A stretch of 64,000 bases of DNA from the NCBI GenBank assembly GCA_034437575.1, contig DAOTTY010000071.1, positions 1-64,000 on the forward strand. The letters are read 5' to 3'. The position numbers were made by a program, and so were the translations under genes. Under the pieces are notes generated by a model that did no database searches, was not told the origin of the DNA, and worked only from the letters and a program-made list of their open reading frames with translations. This document shows, one piece after another, positions 8,295-15,828 of the stretch (within the stretch, counting starts at the first letter, position 1; the number at the start of each line of letters is the position of its first letter). This DNA is from DAOTTY01 sp034437575 (GTDB lineage Bacteria; Chloroflexota; Anaerolineae; Aggregatilineales; Phototrophicaceae).

Positions 8295-9697
8295 CAGTTT
8301 GCGTCCTCTTCGTTGACTTCAGTGGCGAGTTCGCCGGTGGCTTCCCAGGTAAAGGTGCGAAACGGCGTCTGGAATTGGGGTTCGGTTGGTGTGTTACGGT
8401 TGATAACTAAAATGCGCCAGCGGTATTCGTGACGGCGGCCATCGTTCCGCTGCCAGTCCAATGGTAGGATGAACAACTGCTCGCGCACGTCCTGTGTGTA
8501 TTCAATATCGGTCGTTAAATTGCGAATTTCTATCCGGTAGGCTTCATCTTCGGCCAGTGTGCCTGTTGCACCCCAGCGCAGCGTGACCAATTCATTGCGC
8601 CGGAACAGCGCCCCATTGCCGGGGCTGGTGAGGCTGGGTGCGTTGAAAGTTGCAGTGGCCGTCGGGGTGGCGGTTTCACTGCCGGAAGGTGACGGTTCAA
8701 GCGTGGGCGCGGGCGTGGGGGCGGGCACACGCATCTGCTGCCCGGCCCGCAGGAACACGGTGCAGTCTGGCCCGCCTGTGAACTCACCAAAGTCGCACTG
8801 GTTGAAGTCGATTTCCGGGTTTAACTGAGATAGGACTTCCACGCCACTATTGTAAATATAGGCAATGGTCGTGATGTCCTGGTTAGGTTCAATAAGATGC
8901 CATGTGATACCGGGGGGCAGGGTGGGCGACGGAGACGGTGTGAACGTGGGTAAATCCTCTGCGCCGTCAGCAAACAGGATGCTAGCAAACCCGGCTGCGG
9001 CTGCGCCCTCTGCCCCTTCATCATCTGATTCACCGTCGGTCACTTCCTGGGTGGCGTTCGGGTCAAGCGTAGGTGTGGGGCGTGGCACTTCGATGATGTC
9101 GCCCAACTGCAATGATGTGCCATCCTCAAGGCCGTTGATTTCCAGCACTTCGTCCAACACGTCAAAGTCCCGGTGGCCGCACAACGCCAGGATACCATAC
9201 AGCGTGGCCCCGGATTGCACGGTAATGAGGCATGGCCCCTCGGTAGGTGTGGGTGTAACGGTGGGCGGCGCATTGGTCACGGTGGTAAAGGGAACGATAG
9301 GGCGCGGTGTGTTTGTGCTGAGGGTCATGTTTGCCGGGTTCACCACCTGTTCTTGAAGCATCTCTACGGCAGGATCGGGTTCTTGCGGTGTGGGGCTGTT
9401 CGTCAGGTTGAGTGCGATGACGGTGAGGCCGCCGCACAGGGCAAAGGCGAGCACCATCAGCCCACTCACGATGACAGTGCCGCCCCGCCAGCGCAGTTCA
9501 GATTCCATCAAATCGGCCTCACCAAAGCGGGAACTGAACGTTTGTGGGCGGCGGGGCGGTTGGAAGGGCACCCCGGCGGCCAGGGCTGCCCCACAGTTGT
9601 TACAAAAGCGAGCGTGTGACGGGTTTTCCGTACCACAGGCGCGGCAGATTTTCGGTGTGTTTTGAGCCAACAAAGTTCCTGACGGGTAGGCGATCAC
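8294..9697 (-). CDS. Zinc-ribbon, single-helix membrane protein with LysM repeats
   Basis: 467 residues from GTG 9697. A better ribosome site (AGGA, six bases away) precedes TTG 9670, giving 458 residues; the true start is one of these. Near the N-terminus is a zinc ribbon, CRACGTENPSHARFCNNCG, then a basic stretch and one helix (GTVIVSGLMVLAFALCGGLTVIAL, about residues 75-98). Outside the membrane come Thr/Pro linkers, a LysM repeat (VQSGATLYGILALCG), a second degenerate one (PNQDITTIAYIYNSGVEVLSQLNP), a Cys pair (QCDFGEFTGGPDC) and an Ig-like end. The second half parallels the downstream lipoprotein, so the pair arose by tandem duplication. A cytoplasmic zinc ribbon joined to wall-binding repeats suggests a trans-envelope role, which is inference. 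Confidence 0.85.
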   Translation of the reverse strand: MIAYPSGTLLAQNTPKICRACGTENPSHARFCNNCGAALAAGVPFQPPRRPQTFSSRFGEADLMESELRWRGGTVIVSGLMVLAFALCGGLTVIALNLTNSPTPQEPDPAVEMLQEQVVNPANMTLSTNTPRPIVPFTTVTNAPPTVTPTPTEGPCLITVQSGATLYGILALCGHRDFDVLDEVLEINGLEDGTSLQLGDIIEVPRPTPTLDPNATQEVTDGESDDEGAEGAAAAGFASILFADGAEDLPTFTPSPSPTLPPGITWHLIEPNQDITTIAYIYNSGVEVLSQLNPEIDFNQCDFGEFTGGPDCTVFLRAGQQMRVPAPTPAPTLEPSPSGSETATPTATATFNAPSLTSPGNGALFRRNELVTLRWGATGTLAEDEAYRIEIRNLTTDIEYTQDVREQLFILPLDWQRNDGRRHEYRWRILVINRNTPTEPQFQTPFRTFTWEATGELATEVNEEDAN

Positions 9698-9720
9698 CCC
9701 AGACGGACGAATTGGGCACC

Positions 9721-9748
9721 ATTATGGATTTCGCTGGGGGCCTGTCAA
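9721..9748 (-). promoter_or_regulatory. Promoter for the LysM gene pair
   Basis: Minus-strand TTGACA (9743-9748) and CATAAT (9721-9726) are 16 bases apart. The -35 box overlaps the stop codon of the nucleotidyltransferase gene, so the LysM pair can be transcribed separately. Predicted start near 9714. Confidence 0.6.
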
Positions 9749-10761
9749 GACGACACGTTGATGCGCCCACGTGAGGACACAATCGCATTCTGGACATTTT
9801 CGCGGGCGGCGACGGTGGCATTATTGAGGACGATGGCGTTACGAATAACGGCTTCACGCCCGACGCTGCTGCCGCCTTCCAGGTAGACGTGCGGGCCGAC
9901 GACGGCCCCCTGCCCGATGTTCACGCCGGGGTCAATGCGGACGGGGGGGACGATACGCACGGTGTAGGGGATTTCGCTGAGGGTATTGGCGTCAATTTTT
10001 TCGTCTAATAAATGACGGTTGAGGGTAATCAGGTCTTCGTCTGTACTGATTTGCAACACCCAGCTTGAGCGGGCGACCCGAGTCATGTGACCGTGCGTCA
10101 TGTAGCCACGAATGATGTCCAGGATTTGACGGCAGCTTGCCAGGCCGTCGGGTAAATCGGAGACGAACTCGACAAACCTGCTGCCACAGGCCATCATGTC
10201 ATTCAGGATGAGGTTCTGGTAATCATCTGACGCGAGTGGGCTGATTGTCTTGACTGGCTCGGCTGTTTCGCGTGGCATAGTGGCGGCAGTATTGGGCGTG
10301 TGGGGCAGCAGCACGCGGGCAAACGTTTGGGTGGCAGCGCGAGATAGGCTGTTGATGGCCCCGGCAACGATCAGATCATTGGGGGAGTTGTTGTGGTAGT
10401 TTTGCAGTCGATCTGGAAAGTTGCTGTGGGTGAAGCTGTTGTAACTGGCCAGCAGGAACGGTGCATTATGATCTTGCACGATGGCAGACAGCGTCCTGCC
10501 GAGTGGTTGGGAATCGCGTTTCAGGATAAACTGAATTGAAACGTCTGGGTGCCAGCGCGTGTTTAGATAGGTGGCAACGTTGCCCTCGCGTTCGCCCAAA
10601 ATGACGATAAACTGGGTAATGCCCACACGATAGAAGCGATCCATCACCCGCACTAGCAGCGGCTTGCCCAGGGCAGGCAGCATGGTTCTTGGGCGATCAT
10701 AGGTCAACCGACTTTGGTGAGATAAGCTGCCTGTTGCCAGAATGATTGCAGTGTCAATCAC
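9745..10761 (-). CDS. Sugar-1-phosphate nucleotidyltransferase-like protein, degenerate active site
   Basis: 338 residues from GTG 10761, with CGGAG seven bases upstream. The architecture is that of NDP-sugar pyrophosphorylases: an N-terminal nucleotidyltransferase fold (IILATGSLSHQSRLTYDRPR, then MLPALGKPLLVRVMDRFYR) and a C-terminal left-handed beta-helix (VRIDPGVNIGQGAVVGPHVYLEG and on). The usual glycine-rich signature LAAGxGxR...PK is replaced by ATGSLSHQSR and PR, so the nucleotide-binding loop has lost its glycines and the lysine. It may be a regulatory or inactive relative, or have a changed substrate. It is divergent from the HEAT gene and is followed by the LysM pair. Function not certain. 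Confidence 0.75.
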   Translation of the reverse strand: MIDTAIILATGSLSHQSRLTYDRPRTMLPALGKPLLVRVMDRFYRVGITQFIVILGEREGNVATYLNTRWHPDVSIQFILKRDSQPLGRTLSAIVQDHNAPFLLASYNSFTHSNFPDRLQNYHNNSPNDLIVAGAINSLSRAATQTFARVLLPHTPNTAATMPRETAEPVKTISPLASDDYQNLILNDMMACGSRFVEFVSDLPDGLASCRQILDIIRGYMTHGHMTRVARSSWVLQISTDEDLITLNRHLLDEKIDANTLSEIPYTVRIVPPVRIDPGVNIGQGAVVGPHVYLEGGSSVGREAVIRNAIVLNNATVAARENVQNAIVSSRGRINVSS

Positions 10762-10801
10762 ACGCGGGCTCCGTTGTGGTGGTACATCCTATATGCTTTA
10801 G

Positions 10802-10810
10802 AGTATAGCA
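10802..10810 (-). promoter_or_regulatory. Extended -10 promoter for the nucleotidyltransferase-like gene
   Basis: Minus-strand TGC plus TATACT (10802-10807), about 40 bases before GTG 10761. The -35 region is A/T-rich without a clear box. It is back to back with a plus-strand promoter about 60 bases away. Confidence 0.5.
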
Positions 10811-10861
10811 CGAAAAGAAATAAATTTTTGGCTTCACGTTATCCAAACTCAAGCTAAACTT

Positions 10862-10870
10862 TGTTATAAT
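10862..10870 (+). promoter_or_regulatory. Extended -10 promoter for the HEAT-repeat gene
   Basis: TGT directly followed by a perfect TATAAT (10865-10870). The -35 region is weak. Predicted transcription start is near 10877 and the gene starts at 10912. Confidence 0.5.
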
Positions 10871-10911
10871 TCTCTAATGGATTGAAGTCAAGCAGCGTGC
10901 AAGGACAAATC

Positions 10912-11136
10912 ATGTCAGTGCCAAAAGTGGTTATCAACTATCATATCAAGCGCCTACAGGACAAGAACCCGCAGGTACGCCTGGAAGCTATCGAGGAACT
11001 ACGCAAGATTGCATCACCGGATGCGCTGGAGCCTTTACAGGCGGTTTTCAAAGATGATGATGATGTGGATGTAAAGCGGGCTGCCCAGCAAGCCGGGCGC
11101 GAAATATGGAGCAGCCAGCAGCAGTCAGAGGGCTAG
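10912..11136 (+). CDS. Small HEAT-repeat protein
   Basis: 74 residues from ATG 10912 (a TTG 30 bases earlier is also in frame but has no ribosome site). It holds roughly two HEAT/PBS-lyase-type helical repeats: IKRLQDKNPQVRLEAIEELRKIASPDALEPL and AVFKDDDDVDVKRAAQQAGREIW. Such units act as protein-binding surfaces or, in the phycobilin lyase group, as enzyme scaffolds. It stands alone with its own promoter and terminator. The partner is unknown. Confidence 0.75.
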   Translation: MSVPKVVINYHIKRLQDKNPQVRLEAIEELRKIASPDALEPLQAVFKDDDDVDVKRAAQQAGREIWSSQQQSEG

Positions 11137-11146
11137 GTTGGCGGGT

Positions 11147-11174
11147 GGGCCGATTATGTGACCGGCCCGGTTTT
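11147..11174 (+). terminator. Stem-loop between convergent HEAT and valS genes
   Basis: GGGCCG (11147-11152) pairs with CGGCCC (11163-11168) and is followed by GGTTTT on the plus strand. It lies between two convergent stop codons. Confidence 0.55.
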
Positions 11175-11181
11175 AACCCCT

Positions 11182-13839
11182 TTAACCTTTGCAAAGCTGG
11201 TTGATGCGGTCTTCGATTTGTACTCGTGTGGCTTGCAGGTCGGCCAGGTTATCGCGCTCCTTCTGGATGACGGCTTCTGGCGCGTTGTTGACGAAGCCGT
11301 CGTTGTTGAGCATCGCCTCAGAGCGGCCAATCCCCTGCTGAACCTTCTCCAATTCTCTGTTCAGGCGGGCACACTCGGCTTCCACGTCTACCATGCCAGC
11401 CAATGGCAGGTAAACGGTCACGTCGTTGGCAACGATAGCTGCCGCTTCATCGCTGGGGGTGCCCCCGTTGACGAGCATTTCCATTTCCGTAACGTTGGTA
11501 TTGGGCACGCGGTGGAAGATATAGGCGTAGTTTTCCAGCAGGGTGCGATGGCTGCCTGGATTGACGAGGGCCTTGAGCTTGTGCTTGGGTTCGACGTTGT
11601 ACTCGTCGCGGGTGTTGCGGATGCCCCGAACCAGATCAATGATGAGGCGCATGTCGTCTTCGGCCTGGGTGTTGATGTAGGTGTCGTCGGCTTCGGGCCA
11701 CGAAGCAATGATGAGCGCCTCGCCATCAACAGGCAGGTAACCCCAGGCTTCTTCTGTTGCGAAGGGCATGAAGGGGTGCAGCAGCCGCAGGGTGGTATCG
11801 AGCGTGTGGACGAGCGTCCGCAGCGCGTTTTCGCGTTCCTGGTCAGTGCCGTCGTAAATGGGATACTTGGCAAACTCAATGTACCAATCTGCGAATTCGT
11901 GCCACATGAACTCGTAAATCTGGCGGCCTGCTTCGCCGTACTGGTAGCTGTCGAATAGGCGCTGAACGCTGGCGACCATGTTGTTCAAGCGGCTGAGTAG
12001 CCACTGGCTGGGCAGGTCGAGTTGGTCAACGGGCGGTGCCCCGGCAGGCAGTTCGCCACTGTAGTTTGTATCCAGGTTGAAGCGTGTAAAGCTGACCATG
12101 TTCCAGATTTTGTTGATGAACTTGAAGGTGTTTTCAACACGGGCTGTGTCTAGGTTGACATCTTGGCCGGGGGTGCCGCTGGTAACAAGTGTGAAGCGCA
12201 GCGGGTCCGCGCCGTATTGATCGACCAGAACCAGCGGATCAATCACGTTACCAAGCGTTTTGCTGAACTTGCGCCCCTTCTCGTCGCGGACGAGGCCATG
12301 CAGGTAAACGGTATGGAATGGGGCTTCGTCGGTGAACCACAACCCAAACATCATCATGCGGGCGACCCAGAAGAACAGAATATCCCAGCCTGTTTCCATA
12401 ACCGCTGTCGGGTAGTAGCGTTGCACGTCGTCGGTGTCGTTTGGCCAGCCAAGCGTGCTAAACGGCCATAAGCCACTGCTGAACCACGTATCCAGCACGT
12501 CTTCTTCGGGCTTCCAGGGGCCGCCCTCTGTCGGTTCGTCGTGGCCGATGTAAACTTCACCGTTGGGGCCATACCACGCCGGGATGCGATGCCCCCACCA
12601 CAACTGGCGGCTGATGTTCCAGTCGTGAATGTTGTCCATCCAGCGGAAGAAGTCCTTCTCGAAGCGCTCTGGCACGAACTTGATGCGTCCGTCGCGGACG
12701 GCTTGCCTGGCTTTCTGTGCTAGCGGCTCAATTTTGACGAACCACTGCGTACTCAGCAGCGGCTCGATAACCTCACCGCCGCGCTGCGAACGCGGAACCG
12801 AGTGCTTGTAGTTTTCGTCTACGCGGAGGGTCATCCCGGCGGCTTCCATATCGGCCCACAGCTTTTTGCGGGCCTCGTAGCGGTCCAGGCCCGCATAATC
12901 GCCGCCATTCTTGTTAATGGAGGCATCCGGGTTCATGATGTTAATCATCTCAAGGTCGTGCTTGAGGCCGATTTCGTAGTCGTTGGGGTCGTGGGCCGGG
13001 GTGATCTTGAGGGCACCTGTCCCGAACGCCATGTCAACATATTCGTCCGCGATGATGGGGATTTCACGGTTGAGCATGGGCACAAGCGCTTTCTTGCCGA
13101 TCATGTGCTGGTAGCGGTCATCCGCCGGGTTAACAGCGACGGCGGTATCGCCCAGGATGGTTTCTGGCCGGGTGGTGGCGACGGGCAGCACGTCACCGCC
13201 TTCGACCGGGTAGTTGAAGTAGTACAGCTTGCCCATCTCCTCGGTAGATTCAACCTCCAGGTCGGAGACGGACGTTTGCAGCCCTGGCGACCAGTTCACC
13301 AGCTTGGGGCCGCGATAGATCAGCCCCTGGTCATTAAGCCGGACGAACGCTTCAACCACTGCGCGGGATAGGCCCTCGTCCATCGTGAAGCGCTCACGAT
13401 CCCAGTCACAGCTTGCGCCCAATCGCCGCAACTGCTTGATGATGGTGCCGCCGTGTTCTTCCTTCCAGGCCCAGGTGCGGCGCATGAATTCCTCACGGCC
13501 TACTTCCTGGCGGGATGTGCCCTCATTGCGAAGCAGTTTTTCAACCTGGAGCTGGGTGGCAATCCCGGCGTGGTCGGTGCCAGGAACCCACAGCGCCGCT
13601 TTGCCGCGCATCCGTTCGTAACGAATCATCAGGTCTTCCAGGGCGGTGAACAGCGCGTGGCCGATGTGCAGTGCGCCGGTCACGTTGGGGGGGGGCATAC
13701 TGATGACGTAGGCGTCGGCGTCGGCGGGGGCGGCTTCTGGCTTGAAGTAGCCTTTTTCTTCCCACCAGGCGTAGATGCGGTCTTCGGCCTCGGCGGGGTC
13801 GAAGTTTTTGGGCATTGGCTTAATGTCAGTTTTGGCCAT
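11182..13839 (-). CDS. valS: Valyl-tRNA synthetase
   Basis: 885 residues, full length for the family. It charges tRNA-Val and edits mischarged Thr. The class I HIGH signature is PPPNVTGALHIGHAL near residue 55, followed by GTDHAGIATQ. The editing domain is in the middle (TTRPETILGDTAVAV). The KMSKS signature appears as KFSKTLGN near residue 530, with WFSSGLWPFSTLGWP before it. The C-terminal 60 residues form the tRNA-binding coiled coil (ECARLNRELEKVQQGIGRSE). It lies 38 bases downstream of a methyltransferase gene, which itself follows a T-box leader. The T-box therefore probably controls valS through a two-gene transcript. Confident call. Confidence 0.97.
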   Translation of the reverse strand: MAKTDIKPMPKNFDPAEAEDRIYAWWEEKGYFKPEAAPADADAYVISMPPPNVTGALHIGHALFTALEDLMIRYERMRGKAALWVPGTDHAGIATQLQVEKLLRNEGTSRQEVGREEFMRRTWAWKEEHGGTIIKQLRRLGASCDWDRERFTMDEGLSRAVVEAFVRLNDQGLIYRGPKLVNWSPGLQTSVSDLEVESTEEMGKLYYFNYPVEGGDVLPVATTRPETILGDTAVAVNPADDRYQHMIGKKALVPMLNREIPIIADEYVDMAFGTGALKITPAHDPNDYEIGLKHDLEMINIMNPDASINKNGGDYAGLDRYEARKKLWADMEAAGMTLRVDENYKHSVPRSQRGGEVIEPLLSTQWFVKIEPLAQKARQAVRDGRIKFVPERFEKDFFRWMDNIHDWNISRQLWWGHRIPAWYGPNGEVYIGHDEPTEGGPWKPEEDVLDTWFSSGLWPFSTLGWPNDTDDVQRYYPTAVMETGWDILFFWVARMMMFGLWFTDEAPFHTVYLHGLVRDEKGRKFSKTLGNVIDPLVLVDQYGADPLRFTLVTSGTPGQDVNLDTARVENTFKFINKIWNMVSFTRFNLDTNYSGELPAGAPPVDQLDLPSQWLLSRLNNMVASVQRLFDSYQYGEAGRQIYEFMWHEFADWYIEFAKYPIYDGTDQERENALRTLVHTLDTTLRLLHPFMPFATEEAWGYLPVDGEALIIASWPEADDTYINTQAEDDMRLIIDLVRGIRNTRDEYNVEPKHKLKALVNPGSHRTLLENYAYIFHRVPNTNVTEMEMLVNGGTPSDEAAAIVANDVTVYLPLAGMVDVEAECARLNRELEKVQQGIGRSEAMLNNDGFVNNAPEAVIQKERDNLADLQATRVQIEDRINQLCKG

Positions 13840-13877
13840 GTTTGTATTGTCCTCTTTCTGGTTGGTTTGTTAGTTTG

Positions 13878-14651
13878 CTAAAGCGGTTTGCGCGTGATAA
13901 TCACGCGGTCGGTGCGCTCGGCTTTGTCTTCGTAATCGGTGAACCCGGCTTCTAGCAGCACGACCTTAACTTCGTCTGTGGAAAGCGGGCGGAAGTTCAC
14001 CCAGCGTTTGGTGGCGGTGTAGCGCTTGCCATCTTCACTTTGCACAACATAAAGGTGCTGCTTGGCGATGACTGGCGGGCCGTCGTCCCACTCCCAGATG
14101 TCGAACGTAATCAGTTCGCCTTTTTCCCCAATGGGATGCACAAAACCGGGGATGAAACGCGGGCGGCTTTCCATGAATGAAGCGAAGTCGCGCATACCGA
14201 TGACGAGGGTGCCGCCAGGGCGCAGGTAATCGTAGAAAATTTTCACCGTTCGCTCGATTTCTTTGTCATCCAGCAGGTGAGGCAGGGCGGTGCCCTTGGT
14301 GACAACAGCGTCAAACGGTCCCTCAACGTAGTCCGGCAGGTTGAGGAAGTCCGTTCGCTCGAAGTGGATGCTGTCTTGCACATTGAAGTGCTCGGCCATT
14401 TCGTGCGCCTTACGCAGCATCCCGGCGCTGGGGTCAGCCGCGACGACCTGAAAGCCCAATTGCGCCAGCGGCACGGCCTGCACACCAATCCCGCAAGACG
14501 CATCCAGCACGCGCTCCACCCCCTGGTTGCGGAAGATGGCCCGCAGGCTAAGCCCTTCGCGCTCGAACTGGGTTTCCCAGTCGCGGTAAAAGTACGGGTA
14601 GTACTCCGCGATGACATCGTAGTAGAGATTGGTGTTGTTGGTGTGGGTCAA
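13878..14651 (-). CDS. Class I SAM-dependent methyltransferase, between T-box and valS
   Basis: 257 residues from TTG 14651, which has AAAGGA eight to nine bases upstream. An in-frame extension to 14696 runs through the T-box terminator and is rejected. The SAM-binding motif is VLDASCGIGVQAVPLAQLG, followed by VVAADPSAGMLRKAHEMA and, further on, LRPGGTLVIGMRD. The layout resembles glycine/sarcosine N-methyltransferase-like and related small-molecule methyltransferases; the substrate cannot be named. Its place directly behind a T-box and before valS means it should rise when tRNA-Val is uncharged, which is unusual for a methyltransferase. Confidence 0.8.
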   Translation of the reverse strand: MTHTNNTNLYYDVIAEYYPYFYRDWETQFEREGLSLRAIFRNQGVERVLDASCGIGVQAVPLAQLGFQVVAADPSAGMLRKAHEMAEHFNVQDSIHFERTDFLNLPDYVEGPFDAVVTKGTALPHLLDDKEIERTVKIFYDYLRPGGTLVIGMRDFASFMESRPRFIPGFVHPIGEKGELITFDIWEWDDGPPVIAKQHLYVVQSEDGKRYTATKRWVNFRPLSTDEVKVVLLEAGFTDYEDKAERTDRVIITRKPL

Positions 14652-14674
14652 TCTCTTGATCCTTTCCGTATAAA

Positions 14675-14716
14675 CCAAAAAGCCCCTCCGTCCCATAATG
14701 ACAAGGACGAAAGGGC
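14675..14716 (-). terminator. T-box intrinsic terminator
   Basis: Twelve base pairs between GCCCTTTCGTCC and GGACGGAGGGGC (minus strand, two G-U pairs), an 11-base loop, then TTTTT. It is the off-state hairpin of the T-box and ends 24 bases before the methyltransferase start codon. Confidence 0.85.
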
Positions 14717-14946
14717 CTCTTTCGCGGTACCACCTTGCTTCCAGCAGATGTGCTGGCGCTCTGGTTCGCTGTAACGGGCGAAGCCCGTCCGGGTCTAGTG
14801 GCGCGGGGGCGCGTTCTTCCGGCGACTCACGGGTGACGGGCGTCCTGTGGGGTGGTGAGCAGGCTTACAGCCTGTGGCCTGCACTCTCTGGCACACACCG
14901 GGTAACGGACGCAACCCGGTCGAAGTCTTTGGTCAGTGTTTGATTG
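14675..14946 (-). ncRNA. T-box riboswitch leader (probably valine-specific)
   Basis: On the minus strand the leader has the T-box core AAGGTGGTACCGCG (complement of 14723-14736), the AGAGAG motif of stem I near 14886, and a distal hairpin formed by GCAGGC and GCCTGC. The antiterminator region is followed by a strong terminator. T-boxes sense uncharged tRNA through a specifier codon and the tRNA 3' end. A GTC (Val) codon at 14835-14837 lies in a suitable place on the 3' side of stem I, but I could not fold the RNA to prove it. The controlled genes, a methyltransferase and valS, support valine. Confidence 0.88.
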
Positions 14947-14952
14947 GCCAAA

Positions 14953-14981
14953 AGTATAGCCGTGTGATGATAGGTCGTCAA
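14953..14981 (-). promoter_or_regulatory. Promoter of the T-box/methyltransferase/valS transcript
   Basis: Minus-strand TTGACG (14976-14981), a 17-base spacer and TATACT (14953-14958). Predicted start near 14946. One of the best promoters in the window. Confidence 0.75.
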
Positions 14982-14996
14982 CAGACAAGCTGACGG

Positions 14997-15635
14997 TTAG
15001 CGCTCGCTTTGCACCATCATGGAGCGGACGCGGTCAGTAATCATATCAATGGCGATGGTGTTATAGCCGCCTTCGGGGATAATCACGTCGGCGTAGCGTT
15101 TGCTGGGTTCTACAAATTCGAGGTGCATTGGTCGCACCGTTGCGAGGTACTGATTTAGCACCGATTCGACTGTGCGCCCACGTTCGGTGATGTCCCGGCG
15201 CAGGCGGCGAATGAGGCGCACATCGGCGTCGGTGTCTACATACAGTTTGATGTCGAACAGATCACGCAGTTGTGGCAGCGACAGAACAAGAATGCCTTCT
15301 ACCAGTATCACTGGGCGGGCGGCGAGGCGTTCGGTTTCTTCGAGGCGCTCATGCAACCGAAAGTCATAGATTGGCATCTCGATGGATTCCCACTGCTGCA
15401 ACTGCTTGATGTGTTGGGACATCAGGTCGGTGTCGAGCGAATTGGGATGGTCGAAATTGATGCGGCGGCGCTGTTCACTGGGGAGGCCGCGCAGGTCTTT
15501 ATAGTAGGCGTCGTGGGCGATGTAGGCGATTTTGTTGCGGCCAACGGCGTCAATGATGGCGGTAGACACGGTTGTTTTGCCGGAGCCGGTGCCCCCGGCA
15601 ATGCCAATGGTAATGGGGCGGTTATGGGTAGACAT
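14997..15635 (-). CDS. udk: Uridine kinase
   Basis: 212 residues, normal family length. It phosphorylates uridine and cytidine in pyrimidine salvage. The P-loop is GIAGGTGSGKTTVS near residue 12, followed by the nucleoside-binding stretch IAHDAYYKDL and INFDHPNSLDTDLM. The lid and late motifs (VILVEGILVL, LYVDTDADVRLIRRLRRDITERGR) are intact. Start is ATG 15635. It sits between the tRNA-Thr terminator and the T-box promoter; no clear promoter of its own is visible, so it may depend on read-through from the tRNA unit. Confidence 0.95.
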   Translation of the reverse strand: MSTHNRPITIGIAGGTGSGKTTVSTAIIDAVGRNKIAYIAHDAYYKDLRGLPSEQRRRINFDHPNSLDTDLMSQHIKQLQQWESIEMPIYDFRLHERLEETERLAARPVILVEGILVLSLPQLRDLFDIKLYVDTDADVRLIRRLRRDITERGRTVESVLNQYLATVRPMHLEFVEPSKRYADVIIPEGGYNTIAIDMITDRVRSMMVQSER

Positions 15636-15670
15636 ACGGCACTTTCATGGTGATGGGGCTGTATCACAAC

Positions 15671-15695
15671 AAAAAAACCCGCACAAAGCGGGTTT
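15671..15695 (-). terminator. Intrinsic terminator after tRNA-Thr
   Basis: Minus-strand stem AAACCCGC/GCGGGTTT with a five-base loop, followed by a run of T (complement of 15671-15677). It begins seven bases after the tRNA 3' end. Confidence 0.8.
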
Positions 15696-15701
15696 GCGGA
15701 G

Positions 15702-15774
15702 AGCCAACGATGGGACTTGAACCCATAACCTATCGCTTACGAAGCGATTGCTCTGCCAATTGAGCTACGTTGGC
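15702..15774 (-). tRNA. tRNA-Thr (CGT anticodon)
   Basis: The 73-base cloverleaf reads on the minus strand. Acceptor stem GCCAACG pairs with CGTTGGC, discriminator U. The anticodon stem ATCGC/GCGAT encloses loop TTCGTAA, giving anticodon CGT (reads ACG, Thr). The T-arm is GTGGG-like with GGTTCAAGTCC. The CCA end is not encoded. Confidence 0.93.
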
Positions 15775-15786
15775 GCATACCCGAAA

Positions 15787-15814
15787 AGTATAGCCATACC
15801 AGATGCAAATGCAA
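15787..15814 (-). promoter_or_regulatory. Promoter of tRNA-Thr
   Basis: Minus-strand TTGCAT (15809-15814), a 16-base spacer and TATACT (15787-15792). The predicted start is a few bases before the tRNA. It sits between purH and the tRNA. Confidence 0.6.
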
Positions 15815-15828
15815 GCCTGGAGTTGCGG

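Noticed and set aside
12802..13371. Plus-strand frame opposite valS
   Set aside because: Antisense of a conserved synthetase; no start signal.
14652..14696. N-terminal extension of the methyltransferase to 14696
   Set aside because: It would be translated from the T-box terminator hairpin; the residues do not fit the family and there is no ribosome site.
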